Shown one piece after another: positions 43,976 through 51,937 of a stretch of 64,000 bases of DNA (its first letter is position 1; each line of letters opens with the position of its first letter). The notes beneath the pieces were generated by a model, which made no database searches, was not told where the DNA came from, and saw only the letters and a list, made by a program, of their open reading frames with translations. Source of the stretch: Oscillospiraceae bacterium. Lineage in GTDB: Bacteria > Bacillota > Clostridia > Oscillospirales > Ruminococcaceae. A program made the translations under genes and the position numbers. The stretch is from assembly GCA_009777725.1 (NCBI GenBank), contig WRLG01000001.1, positions 180,106 to 244,105 of the forward strand, given 5' to 3'.

Positions 43976-44300
43976 TTAAACCCTCCTTAATTTGATAAAA
44001 ATTTGCGGTTTTGTAGGGTCGTTTCCTTGGTCTTACGAATGTACTAATCAGCACATTTTTAATGACTTTTTCAAACGGCTGACCATTTTTTTCATAGTTA
44101 GCGGCGATAAAAAACGGGATTGATAATATGATTAAAATCAACCCCGAAACTGCTGTTCCGAGCGTGTCTTTCGTCAAAAAATATGCGGGTACTGACGTTA
44201 CCGCCGCAAGTGAAAAGCAGATTAACTGCCTTTTTGTCAAATTAAATGCTATTTTTGTCCTAATTTTGGACAAATCTTTTGAAATTTGGACGTATGGCAT
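43902..44300 (-). CDS. PrgI-family membrane protein of the mating apparatus
   Basis: 132 residues. Start MPYVQISKDLSKIRTKIAFN, then two hydrophobic helices (LICFSLAAVTSVPAYFL and GTAVSGLILIILSIPFFIAA), then 'YEKNGQPFEKVIKN', a conserved PrgI motif. PrgI (VirB3-like) pairs with VirB4 and the overlap with that gene fits. The start follows a GGGGGG stretch that is also part of the 44260 gene. Confidence 0.85.
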   Translation of the reverse strand: MPYVQISKDLSKIRTKIAFNLTKRQLICFSLAAVTSVPAYFLTKDTLGTAVSGLILIILSIPFFIAANYEKNGQPFEKVIKNVLISTFVRPRKRPYKTANFYQIKEGLNAENSAKSKKNINGKDKNSYPRKR

Positions 44301-44433
44301 AGAAAAAATCCCCCCATAAAGTCGGATAATTATCGGCTAATTTTTTGTAGCCGTCGTTATCGTAATCATCAAAATATTGACATAGATATTTTTGAAATTC
44401 CATGTCGGCAAGAGCCCTAAAATTGTCAGTCAT
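44260..44433 (-). CDS. Small acidic protein between trbL-like and prgI
   Basis: 57 residues: MTDNFRALADMEFQKYLCQY, FDDYDNDGYKKLADNYPTLW, then a basic end (RPNFKRFVQN). ATG 44433 has a very strong AAAGGAGGG. It lies 17 bases after the TrbL-like gene and overlaps the prgI start by 41 bases, so it sits inside the transfer operon and is very likely translated. No family recognised. Confidence 0.65.
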   Translation of the reverse strand: MTDNFRALADMEFQKYLCQYFDDYDNDGYKKLADNYPTLWGDFFYAIRPNFKRFVQN

Positions 44434-44450
44434 AAAAAAAATTCCCTCCT

Positions 44451-45320
44451 TTAATGTGCATTAAAAATCGAACGTGAAATACTTGAAGTTTTGAACAAAG
44501 TCAAACACAAAACCACGGAAATTGCACCGATTTTCAGCAGCAGTGCATGAATGTTATCGGCGCTGACAACGCTTTGAATCAGAGCGGAATAAATCCCTAA
44601 AATCACCATGATGAAAAACGCTTGAAACGCAAGTGCAAGCAGGCTTTTTACATAGTTATTCCCGATAGTTCCCCACTCTTTATTTGCAAATGTTGCAAAC
44701 GGAATCGGAGCGACAGAGCAGTACAAAAATATCTCAATCATCCGCCCCAAAAGCACGACAGTCACAAGCACGGCAATGATTTTGACAATCAAACTGACCA
44801 CCAAAGCTTCAATCATCAGCAAGAATAATTCGCCGATTCCCATAGCTTCCAACTGGTCTGAAAAACCTAAAAATATGCTTGTAACATCAACGCTAGTTTC
44901 GCCCGTAATGACTACAGCCGACTGCTCGGCAAGCCACCTCGAAACATCAAAAATCGCCATTGTAATTTCAAAAACATGGGACAACAAAAACACGGCAACG
45001 CAGGCTTTCAAAATATATTTTAAGAAAGTTCCAACGCCTATATCGTTCATATTGTTCTTCTCGGTAACGGCAGTAATCAGTTCATAACACAAAATATATG
45101 AGATAATCAGCCCCGCAATCGGCATGATTACCGTGTCCGATAAAGTCCGCACAATATCCCAAACATTTGCGTTCCATTCCTGCGGAGTTTGCGCCACATC
45201 CGCCGCAATACTGCCCACTCTCTCGTTCACATCATCAAAAATCCCAACAAAAATCCCGCCGACAACCTCAACTAAAAACTCATGAATCGCCTCAAAAAGC
45301 CTTTCGATTATTTTATCCAT
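44451..45320 (-). CDS. TrbL/VirB6-like multi-TM mating channel protein
   Basis: 289 residues with a soluble start (RLFEAIHEFLVEVVGGIFVG) and about six membrane helices (e.g. VIMPIAGLIISYILCYELIT, LVVSLIVKIIAVLVTVVLLG, LLALAFQAFFIMVILGIYSA). The pattern fits the CD0411/TrbL group, the VirB6 equivalent that forms the inner-membrane channel. RBS GGAGGAG lies 13 bases before the ATG. It follows the Maff2 gene with a possible attenuator between them. Confidence 0.85.
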   Translation of the reverse strand: MDKIIERLFEAIHEFLVEVVGGIFVGIFDDVNERVGSIAADVAQTPQEWNANVWDIVRTLSDTVIMPIAGLIISYILCYELITAVTEKNNMNDIGVGTFLKYILKACVAVFLLSHVFEITMAIFDVSRWLAEQSAVVITGETSVDVTSIFLGFSDQLEAMGIGELFLLMIEALVVSLIVKIIAVLVTVVLLGRMIEIFLYCSVAPIPFATFANKEWGTIGNNYVKSLLALAFQAFFIMVILGIYSALIQSVVSADNIHALLLKIGAISVVLCLTLFKTSSISRSIFNAH

Positions 45321-45346
45321 TCAAATTAACACACTCCTCCTTCGGG

Positions 45347-45376
45347 GAAAAAACAGAGCGTGAAAAACTCTGTTTT
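45347..45376 (-). terminator. Hairpin with T-run between Maff2 and TrbL-like genes
   Basis: Read leftward: AAAACAGAG, loop TTTTTCACG, CTCTGTTTT, then more T. It may act as an attenuator that makes Maff2 (a high-copy subunit) more abundant than downstream products. Confidence 0.65.
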
Positions 45377-45421
45377 CACACTCTGAATTCCACAATTTAT
45401 TGTCACAAACTTTATTGTAAA

Positions 45422-45640
45422 TTACGTTGCAAAAAGCCCCGAAAGCAGGGGAATCAAAGTTAAACCTAACAAAACGATGCCACCACCCGCCATAAATTGC
45501 TTTATTCCCTGATTTTTCGCCGCCGGATTATCATTCCCATATCCTTCCAAAAGGTTAACAACACCCCAAACTCCAAGCCCTGCACCAATTGCAATTACGA
45601 GTATACCTAAAGTGTCTATCGCTGATTCAAAAAATTCCAT
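45422..45640 (-). CDS. Maff2-family small membrane protein (VirB2/TrbC-like)
   Basis: 72 residues with two hydrophobic helices (LGILVIAIGAGLGVWGVVNL and FMAGGGIVLLGLTLIPLLSG) and the central 'GYGNDNPAAKNQGIKQ' motif that I recall from Maff2 proteins. Probably the pilin-like or channel subunit. RBS AAGGAG. It follows the coupling-protein gene after a minirepeat palindrome. Confidence 0.85.
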   Translation of the reverse strand: MEFFESAIDTLGILVIAIGAGLGVWGVVNLLEGYGNDNPAAKNQGIKQFMAGGGIVLLGLTLIPLLSGLFAT

Positions 45641-45659
45641 ATTAAAATAGCTCCTTCTT

Positions 45660-45741
45660 TTTTTAGTTAAAAGTTAAGAGCTATGAGTTAAGAGTTATTT
45701 AAAATATTACAACTCTTAACTCTTCATTCTTAACTCTTAAT
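45660..45741. repeat. Minirepeat palindrome between coupling protein and Maff2 genes
   Basis: GAGTTAAGAGTT on the left pairs with AACTCTTAACTC on the right, with further AGTTAAGAG / CTTAACTCTTAA copies outside. This is the only intergenic member of the family in the element and shows its palindromic form most clearly. It could also act as a terminator-like structure. Confidence 0.8.
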
Positions 45742-45744
45742 TGG

Positions 45745-47610
45745 TTAATTGCAGTCATAAACTTCAACAATTTCGTCCGATTTAAGCTTTAACTTTTTGC
45801 TTAAATACCGCTCAATATTGAAAGTGTTTTTCTCGTCATAATCGGAAGTCATAGCGTAGTTTGGATGCTTTGTGAGGTCATATTTATTGCTGAAAAAAGG
45901 GCGAACACCCCGCAACTGCAAAATGCACTTTCCACCATCCATAACCGCAATTTCGTCTTGGCTCATCAACTCCTTTCCCACTTTCTGATAATTCAAACCA
46001 TGCGACTTTTCCCGCCCTCTGTTTTCCGATGTGTTATACAAATCAATCGTCTCTTTTCCCAACACTTCCGACAACTCTTTGAGGGTAGTTTTTTCCTTGC
46101 CGCCGAGGAATAAAGTTGTGTCACAATTGCCGATAATTGTGTCCACATTGTCTTTGTAAATCGCTTTTAATTGTGACTGTGCCTGCAAAATAATTGAAGC
46201 CGATATTTCACGGCTTCGGATTGTTGCAATCAGTTTTTCAAACTTGGGAATCTGACCGATGTTCGCCATTTCGTCTAAAATAAACCGCACATGAACAGGC
46301 AATCTGCCGCCGTAAACGTCATCGGCTTTGTCACAAAGAATGTTGAATAACTGCGTATACATGATTGCAATTATGAAATTAAAACTGTCATCCGTGTCTG
46401 AAATTATGACAAATAGTGCGGTTTTTATGTCGCCGAGAGTATCAAGCTGTAATTCGTCATATTCCATTAAATCACGCACTTCTTTAATGTCAAACGGAGC
46501 AAGCCTTGCCCCGCAACTAATCAAAATTGATTTCGAGGTTTTTCCCGCCGCAAGCTTAAATTTGCGGTATTGGCGAACGGCGAAATGGTCGGGGTCTTTT
46601 TCCGCTAATTCATCAAACATATAGTCAACGGAATTTTTGAAATTCTCATCGTCCTCACGAGTTTCCGAGGCGTTAATCATCTCAATTAAAGTGATAATAT
46701 TTTTCTCGTCTTCGTCCGCTTCGTACCAAATATATCCGATATATGCTTGATATAACAGGCGTTCCGCCTTGACCCAAAAATCCTCGCCGCCTTTTTCGCC
46801 CTCGCCTTTGGTGTTCGCAATTATCGTGTTGACGAGCTTTAAAATATCCTTTTCAGAACGGATATATTCAAACGGATTGTACTTCATCGACTTTGCAAAA
46901 TTAATTGTGTTGAACACCTTAATTTTATACGGCTCATAAATTATTTTACCGTCTTTATCACGAGCAACCGTTTTTATACAGTTGCCTTTCCTGTCTTGAA
47001 GCGGTTTTCCGTCATTGTCAACTTTGTCAATTACGAGCGGAGTACCACGGCGAAGCGCCCGCCCTACGTCCGTGAGAAGCGTACCCTTGGGGTCTGTAAC
47101 CACGTATGACGAGTGCATTTGTAACAGATTAGGCTTGACAAAAAATCGGGTCTTCCCCGAACCCGAACCGCCAATCACAAGCACGTTTTTATTCCGTGCA
47201 TATTTCGGATTTTTCGGGCGGGATTCCATTGTTAAATGCTCTGTTTCGGTGAGGATTACGTTGTCGGAAAACACAGGATTTTTATACGGTTTCCAATCGT
47301 CAGAAGCCCCCCAACAAGCCGAGCCGTACTCAACTCCCTTGCGATATTTTTTAGCATTTTTGCCCTTTTCATATACAACAAATTTGATAATTAACGAACC
47401 GATAATTCCGACTAAAAAATCCTGCATATGAAAACTCGGCAGGGGATTTTGCAGCACCGCATTGAAATTATTCAGCGTGTTCATCAGCTTAAAACCAATG
47501 TTTTCACCGCTTGAAATTCTGAACGATTCCGCCAGTTTACCCGCAAAATATCCGAACAAAACATACGGCAAATTTTTGATTAGAAGCTGTTTGTCAAACT
47601 TTATATTCAC
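45745..47610 (-). CDS. VirD4/TraG-type coupling protein (PcfC-like)
   Basis: 621 residues. One or two N-terminal TM segments; Walker A VIGGSGSGKTRFFVKPN near residue 150; Walker B HVRFILDEMANIGQIPKFEK near 443; SIILQAQSQLKAIYK, the conserved arginine/glutamine motif of T4CPs. It links the relaxosome to the secretion channel and pumps DNA. Start is GTG 47610, overlapping the pcfB stop as GTGA, with GGGAGGCGG upstream. Complete and normal in length. Confidence 0.92.
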   Translation of the reverse strand: MNIKFDKQLLIKNLPYVLFGYFAGKLAESFRISSGENIGFKLMNTLNNFNAVLQNPLPSFHMQDFLVGIIGSLIIKFVVYEKGKNAKKYRKGVEYGSACWGASDDWKPYKNPVFSDNVILTETEHLTMESRPKNPKYARNKNVLVIGGSGSGKTRFFVKPNLLQMHSSYVVTDPKGTLLTDVGRALRRGTPLVIDKVDNDGKPLQDRKGNCIKTVARDKDGKIIYEPYKIKVFNTINFAKSMKYNPFEYIRSEKDILKLVNTIIANTKGEGEKGGEDFWVKAERLLYQAYIGYIWYEADEDEKNIITLIEMINASETREDDENFKNSVDYMFDELAEKDPDHFAVRQYRKFKLAAGKTSKSILISCGARLAPFDIKEVRDLMEYDELQLDTLGDIKTALFVIISDTDDSFNFIIAIMYTQLFNILCDKADDVYGGRLPVHVRFILDEMANIGQIPKFEKLIATIRSREISASIILQAQSQLKAIYKDNVDTIIGNCDTTLFLGGKEKTTLKELSEVLGKETIDLYNTSENRGREKSHGLNYQKVGKELMSQDEIAVMDGGKCILQLRGVRPFFSNKYDLTKHPNYAMTSDYDEKNTFNIERYLSKKLKLKSDEIVEVYDCN

Positions 47611-48101
47611 AACTCCGCCTCCCTCGTTTTCTTCTTTTCACGAGAACGCTCCTGCATATCTTCAAGAGTTTTTTGAGCGTAATCACGGAGCTTTTGTTTA
47701 ATCGGTGTTTTTGTTGATTTAGTCATCTGCCTGTGTGTAAACTCCTTAAAAGCGGCGGTTAGAACATCGGTATCACGGGCTTTGAAGAAAACATAATATT
47801 TCGGCGGCTCTTGGGAATTGTCTTTTTTGAGCGAATAATCAATCCCATATTTGCGGGCAATTCTGTCAAACGGCTTCATGTTTTCGTCAGTAACCTCAAT
47901 ATTAGTCAACTTTTCGCCGCTTTTCATAAGGTTTTTGAACCGCTGTTTGCCCTTGTAAATTTTCGGATTTTTTGACTTGTTTTTCTGATGTTCCAAAAAC
48001 GAGTTCATCATCTTAACCGCCGTCTGTGCCGTGAATTTGCTTGCATTTATCGTCAATGTCACGGTTTTGTTCGTGGTTTCTTCTTGGATAATTATTTTCA
48101 C
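47607..48101 (-). CDS. PcfB-like protein (DUF3801)
   Basis: About 164 residues: ETTNKTVTLTINASKFTAQT, AVKMMNSFLEHQ, then KPFDRIARKYGIDYSLKKD and a basic C-terminus. This is the PcfB/DUF3801 pattern, a relaxosome-to-coupling-protein adaptor. The frame is open to 48161, but GTG 48101 overlaps the previous stop as GTGA behind AAAGGGCGG, indicating translational coupling. It is directly coupled to the coupling protein gene in the same way. Confidence 0.82.
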   Translation of the reverse strand: MKIIIQEETTNKTVTLTINASKFTAQTAVKMMNSFLEHQKNKSKNPKIYKGKQRFKNLMKSGEKLTNIEVTDENMKPFDRIARKYGIDYSLKKDNSQEPPKYYVFFKARDTDVLTAAFKEFTHRQMTKSTKTPIKQKLRDYAQKTLEDMQERSREKKKTREAEL

Positions 48102-48289
48102 CGCCCTTTTGAAAAAATTGTACTTACAATATACAAATCCGAATCGGATATTTCGCACCATTCACAGGTGTTATCGGAGTTTTCAACAACCTCGCCGACA
48201 ACGAATTTTCCTGCTTTATTTTTTAAGTTTTTAACGCACCTGTCACAAAGAAACACTTGATTTTTCACTTGATTTTTCACTCTCCTCAT
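48098..48289 (-). CDS. Small two-CxxC zinc-ribbon-like protein
   Basis: 63 residues with FLCDRCVKNL and NTCEWCEISD, i.e. two CxxC pairs about 30 residues apart, a zinc-ribbon-like layout seen in small ICE proteins next to pcfB. The N-terminus contains a 12-bp tandem repeat (GTGAAAAATCAA twice), which makes the exact start uncertain; GAGGAG lies at the beginning. It ends in a GTGA overlap with pcfB. Confidence 0.6.
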   Translation of the reverse strand: MRRVKNQVKNQVFLCDRCVKNLKNKAGKFVVGEVVENSDNTCEWCEISDSDLYIVSTIFSKGR

Positions 48290-48354
48290 CAGAATAAACT
48301 GACATTAATTTTTTGCCTATTTCATGCACTACGCTTCAAAATCACATATGTAAA

Positions 48355-48371
48355 GCGGCGATAACCGCCGC
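48355..48371 (-). terminator. GC-rich hairpin after the antirepressor gene
   Basis: GCGGCG pairs with CGCCGC around ATAAC; read leftward it is followed by only a short T-run, so it may attenuate rather than stop transcription. Confidence 0.4.
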
Positions 48372-48377
48372 CCAAAA

Positions 48378-49190
48378 TCACATCATCAGCCGCTCAACTT
48401 CGGGCAAAATCCCCAAGTGCCGCAAAATATCGTATATCATCATACGCCCCGATTGCGTCCAATAAGTGTGGATTTTAAAGACATTCCCCGCATTGTCGTA
48501 AAGCGTTCTGCTTACGGTAAAACCTTGATTTGCGTACTCTTTATACAAAATCCAAGTGCCGTTAACTTTTCGCTGAATACCCAAATCTTTGAGCAAACGG
48601 TTGAACGCAACCGCCGATACGCCGTAATCGTTCGCAATAACCGAGATTGCAATCGCGTTTTTGCAATTCAAAACAACATCGCAATACCGAGCTTTCGGGG
48701 CAAGTTTCTCGACAAAATCCTCCAAAGCCTCCCGCTTCCCTCGCTCCTTTTTCAACGCTTCACGCTCCGATTTTAAAGCCGACAATAACTTCATATACGC
48801 TTCGGGGTTGCTAATCAATTCGTCAAGCAAATTACTGTTGACATACGCACCATGCTTGCGGATTGATTTCAAAATTTTCTTGACCTCGGATTTGAACGCT
48901 TTCGCAATCGGCTTGCGGGACTGCATAAGAACTTCGTATAAGCCGTCCTCCGTGAGAAACCACGTTGAACGATTTTGACCTGATATTAAGATTTTTAATA
49001 CCAGCTTTTCGTCCTCATCAATCGTTTTCAACATTGCTGAAATGTTGTATGCACCACGACTTGTTTTAGAGTAGTCAATCCATTCCGCAACATCTTTTGC
49101 TAAAAATAGTGGATTTTCAAAATCGCCGTAAACGGTGAAATTTTTGCCTAACACTTCTTGTTGGCAGATGATTTTTAATGTTTTTTGCAT
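48378..49190 (-). CDS. BRO-N / KilA-C phage-type antirepressor
   Basis: 270 residues. The N-terminal BRO-N domain contains NFTVYGDFENPLFLAKDVAE, WIDYSKTSRGAYNI and STWFLTEDGLYEVLMQSRKP. A coiled linker (KSEREALKKERGKREALEDF) leads to a KilA-C-like winged helix (ISVIANDYGVSAVAFNRLLK ... KVNGTWILYKEYANQGF). Such proteins usually counter or act beside repressors in phages and ICEs. It lies downstream of the RepA-like gene, with its own AAGGAGCG. Confidence 0.88.
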   Translation of the reverse strand: MQKTLKIICQQEVLGKNFTVYGDFENPLFLAKDVAEWIDYSKTSRGAYNISAMLKTIDEDEKLVLKILISGQNRSTWFLTEDGLYEVLMQSRKPIAKAFKSEVKKILKSIRKHGAYVNSNLLDELISNPEAYMKLLSALKSEREALKKERGKREALEDFVEKLAPKARYCDVVLNCKNAIAISVIANDYGVSAVAFNRLLKDLGIQRKVNGTWILYKEYANQGFTVSRTLYDNAGNVFKIHTYWTQSGRMMIYDILRHLGILPEVERLMM

Positions 49191-49231
49191 ATTCGGAACG
49201 CTCCTTAAATTTAAATTTTTATATAAAAATA

Positions 49232-49249
49232 CCGCTTTTTCTAAAGCGG
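49232..49249 (-). terminator. Terminator after the RepA-like gene
   Basis: Read leftward: CCGCTTT, AGAA, AAAGCGG, then TATTTTTAT. Confidence 0.65.
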
Positions 49250-49257
49250 CTGAAACC

Positions 49258-50064
49258 TTATTTATCGCCGTATAAATCGTGGTTGACTTCGGCAGAGTAA
49301 AAATTGCTGATTGTCACAACCGAATTATACAGCACCGTTTTCAAATATTCTTTGATATTGCGGATTTTTGTAGTATTTTTGCTCAAACACAAAAACACAT
49401 ATTCAATATGAGATGAGTCAATTTTCAAAAAACGTGATTTAACCGCCTCTTGTGCGATTTCCTGTTTCGCAATGCGGATTACATCTTTAGGCGAAACGAT
49501 ACATTCAAGCATTATTTCGACAATTTCATTGAGTTTCTCCGCTTCATATTCGTGTCTGATAATGTCGTATGAAATGTTGTTATGTATAATTTTGCGATAC
49601 GCATCAATCGTATCAATCAAATCAGCGGGGTTGATTGAATGATTTACAAAGTCAGTATTTGATTTTTGAATAGTTGATTTATGATTATTATATTGCGTTG
49701 GATTTTCCAAAACAGGCTTGCCCCGCCTAGGTTTATCCAACATTGGATTTTCCAATTTAGGCTGAACCGAAGCAGGCGCTTCATAAATCGTGTACTCCGT
49801 TTCGGTCAGCTGCCCTTTCTCATTTCGGATGCGAATTTTCGTCAAATATCCCAATTTTTCCAACTCGGACACCGCCGACCGAACGCTGTCAATCCCGTCT
49901 TTACATATGTACGCAAGCCCCGCCAAGCTGTAATCCCATTCCGGCGGCAACGACAACATCAGCGATAACAGCCCTTTCCCTTTCAAAGACAAACTTTTAT
50001 CTTTCAAATGATAATTCGACATTACCGTATAATCCTTTGTTTTTTCAACACGAAAAACCGACAT
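49258..50064 (-). CDS. RepA-like replication initiator with DUF6017-type C-terminus
   Basis: About 268 residues. The N-terminal winged helix (FRVEKTKDYTVMSNYHLKDK, LSLKGKGLLSLMLSLP, GIDSVRSAVSELEKLGYLTK) is typical of the HTH of RepA initiators. The C-terminal part (AYRKIIHNNISYDIIRHEYE) matches the DUF6017 opening. It is expected to start replication of the excised element or control copy number. Two ATGs nine bases apart are possible; 50064 has AAAGGA at nine bases and is chosen. It is the first gene of the leftward element core, downstream of a ~600-bp gene-free region. Confidence 0.8.
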   Translation of the reverse strand: MSVFRVEKTKDYTVMSNYHLKDKSLSLKGKGLLSLMLSLPPEWDYSLAGLAYICKDGIDSVRSAVSELEKLGYLTKIRIRNEKGQLTETEYTIYEAPASVQPKLENPMLDKPRRGKPVLENPTQYNNHKSTIQKSNTDFVNHSINPADLIDTIDAYRKIIHNNISYDIIRHEYEAEKLNEIVEIMLECIVSPKDVIRIAKQEIAQEAVKSRFLKIDSSHIEYVFLCLSKNTTKIRNIKEYLKTVLYNSVVTISNFYSAEVNHDLYGDK

Positions 50065-50102
50065 AAAAATCATTCCTTTGCATTAAATTTGAGCATAAAA
50101 AT

Positions 50103-50129
50103 ATCCCGAAAGTTTGAAACTTACGGGAT
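50103..50129. promoter_or_regulatory. Palindrome upstream of the RepA-like gene
   Basis: ATCCCG-AA-AGTTTGAAACT-TA-CGGGAT is a 27-bp interrupted palindrome 40 bases before the RepA-like start: a candidate operator or initiator-binding site. Confidence 0.5.
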
Positions 50130-50387
50130 TGCGAATAATATAATAACCAATAATATTGATTAAATTTTGTCGAAACTGCGTATTGACAATAAGTTGATTT
50201 TATGCGTATGATTGGCAATTTTTTGAACAACGTGCAATAATTGCCTAAAATTTTGTGCATTTTACCTATTGACTACACATTCAAACTATGCTTCAAGCAA
50301 ACAAAAAGGCAAGCTGATTTCTCACCGCCCGCCTTTTGTTCATATGTTATTCGATTAATGTTTACAAAATGTTAACCGCAAAACCCA

Positions 50388-50416
50388 TTGACAAAGGGTT
50401 AAAAATATGCTTTAAT
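50388..50416 (+). promoter_or_regulatory. Rightward promoter in the 50.1-50.7 kb gene-free region
   Basis: TTGACA (50388-50393), a 17-bp spacer and TTTAAT (50411-50416), followed by TATAG. No coding frame with an RBS follows before the terminator at 50619-50650. Confidence 0.45.
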
Positions 50417-50422
50417 ATATAG

Positions 50423-50650
50423 TATCTACTCATTATGGTAAAGGCTGTAACTTGACTGAACGAGCGTATTTTTAGGGCTGTATTTTGCAAAAACACGATA
50501 AAATTTAGGGTTTATATTCTTAATTTTATGAAAACACCGCTTATTAACCGCCCTCAAACCCTGATTTTACCGTGCTTTTCGGGGAAGTCCTATAGGGACA
50601 CTCGAACCAAATAGCCTTAAAACCGCTTAAATAGGCGGTTTTATTTTTTC
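50423..50650 (+). ncRNA. Candidate ~230-nt small RNA, antisense side of the integrase/RepA gap
   Basis: A transcript starting from the promoter at 50388-50416 would run without a likely coding frame to a clear terminator: AAAACCGC / GCGGTTTT (50619-50642) plus ATTTTTT. It could be a regulatory RNA of replication or integration. The only support is promoter plus terminator, so the call is tentative. The rest of 50065-50661 shows nothing else convincing. Confidence 0.3.
50619..50650 (+). terminator. Terminator at the 3' side of the integrase gene
   Basis: AAAACCGC pairs with GCGGTTTT around TTAAATAG, followed by ATTTTTT on the + strand. On the - strand the hairpin lies right after the integrase stop and has a weaker T-run, so it may serve both sides. 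Confidence 0.75.
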
Positions 50651-50661
50651 TTACACGTTTT

Positions 50662-51576
50662 TTACACGATTTTATTTAAAATATTAATGGCTCTCTCTTC
50701 TTCGCGGGGGTACATATGCGAATAAGTTTGCCATGTTATTTCAATTTTACTGTGTCCGAGTCGCCGGGCAATCTCTTGAATATTTATCCCTTCATTTGCA
50801 AGCAAGCTTGCGTGACTATGGCGGAAATCGTGTATGCGTATGGTTTTCACTTCTGCCGCTTTAGAATATTTATCGTTGCGGTTTTGTATGGTGGTGTCCC
50901 TAAGAGATTTTGAGATTCCGCAAACGAAACAGTTGTCGGTAAAATTATCGTATGTCATGCAACGGTCTTTGTGGTTATTTAAAATGTTAATCAATGGAAT
51001 TGGCAGTTGTATCGTTCTGACGGAGGATTTATTTTTCGGCGGCGTTATCCTGTCCTCACCTTTCAGTTTTTGGGTTATACTCTTTGTGACAGACAAATAG
51101 CCGTCTTTTATGTCCGCCCATTGCAAAGCGTGAATTTCGCCTTTAACGGCATAATTCAGCATCGCCCGCAAGCAAGCGTATATTGTTTGCTTTGTTCGCA
51201 ATGCCAAATCCAACTCGGAAATTTCCTCTTTAAAAGCTTGAAGTTTGCGGACATCGAGCTTTTTTAGATTTATGCCGCCCAATCTCGGAAGAACATATTT
51301 TTCCAATCTTTCTTTGTTGTACTCCAACGACGATTCTTTAAGGTCATGCTTTTTTGCACTCAGATACTCCTCAAACAATGTTTTAACCGTCATTGACCGG
51401 GCGGGGGGTTCTTCTTTTATGTCATATAACAGTTTGGCTTCAAGAGCTTTTGCCTCCTCATGCCCATACGCAACCCTGTCAATCTGTTTCGCTTCACCTA
51501 ATGAATTAAGATAGTTAATGCGGACACGATATTTTTGCTTACCGTCCTTTTTCCCCTCCATTTTATAAATCGGCAT
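50662..51576 (-). CDS. int: Tyrosine recombinase/integrase with an internal deletion of the first catalytic region
   Basis: 304 residues. N-terminal arm domain (KQKYRVRINYLNSLGEAKQI), core-binding SAM-like domain (MTVKTLFEEYLSAKKHDLKE), then a catalytic domain with HDFRHSHASLLANEGI, ARRLGHSKIEITWQTYSHMY: box II H-x-x-R, the following histidine and the Tyr are all present. However LRAMLNYAVK runs straight into GEIHALQWADI. In relatives I recall, about 70-75 residues lie between these, including the 'TGLRKGEI' catalytic Arg I. Relatives are ~380 residues. The deletion is in frame and the rest is intact, so the protein is probably made but inactive for strand cleavage. RBS AAGGGGAG. Confidence 0.85.
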   Translation of the reverse strand: MPIYKMEGKKDGKQKYRVRINYLNSLGEAKQIDRVAYGHEEAKALEAKLLYDIKEEPPARSMTVKTLFEEYLSAKKHDLKESSLEYNKERLEKYVLPRLGGINLKKLDVRKLQAFKEEISELDLALRTKQTIYACLRAMLNYAVKGEIHALQWADIKDGYLSVTKSITQKLKGEDRITPPKNKSSVRTIQLPIPLINILNNHKDRCMTYDNFTDNCFVCGISKSLRDTTIQNRNDKYSKAAEVKTIRIHDFRHSHASLLANEGINIQEIARRLGHSKIEITWQTYSHMYPREEERAINILNKIV

Positions 51577-51720
51577 AACTCGCTCCCCTTTCGTTAATTT
51601 ACTTTTGCCTTAATTCTTACGATAATTATATATCATATGCCTCAATTTGTCAATGGCAATTTAACGATTTAAAGCGATGGTTAGTAAAATTTACAGTTTA
51701 GACATTTTATATTGAAGAAG

Positions 51721-51750
51721 CCCCTTGCGAAATAATCTTCCGCAAAGGGG
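51721..51750 (-). terminator. Hairpin closing the toxin/immunity operon
   Basis: CCCCTTGCG pairs with CGCAAAGGGG (one bulge). It lies between the integrase start and the end of the immunity-like operon; the T-run on the leftward side is poor. Confidence 0.5.
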
Positions 51751-51787
51751 GAAATTGGGTTTAGAATAATATGTGCTTATGTGTCGT

Positions 51788-51937
51788 TTAAATATGTTTA
51801 CGCACTTGTTGATAAACCCGATGTTCGCATACACCGTTTGGCAAATCTTTCTTTACTTGCCTTACTAATTCAAGAATTTCAAGCTGTTCATCCGGGTATC
51901 CTTCATTACCCGCATTGCAGGATAAGCCAGCAGTCAT
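51788..51937 (-). CDS. Small ORF overlapping the end of the DUF1963 gene
   Basis: 49 residues: MTAGLSCNAGNEGYPDEQLE, ILELVRQVKKDLPNGVCEHR, VYQQVRKHI. It begins inside the last codons of the DUF1963 gene, in another frame, and its composition looks protein-like. It could be a last small immunity-type gene or the detached tail of a longer gene joined by deletion. No family recognised. Confidence 0.4.
   Translation of the reverse strand: MTAGLSCNAGNEGYPDEQLEILELVRQVKKDLPNGVCEHRVYQQVRKHI

Noticed and set aside
50045..50260. 71-codon leftward frame before the RepA-like gene
   Set aside because: No ribosome site, protein-unlike composition, and it runs through a palindrome and promoter-like DNA.
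50581..50620. tRNA-like T-arm string (GGTTCGAGT on the - strand) next to the integrase
   Set aside because: The flanking bases do not form the 5-bp T stem and no acceptor or anticodon arm follows, so it is not a tRNA end. It may still lie in an attachment site, but I found no matching direct repeat at the other end.
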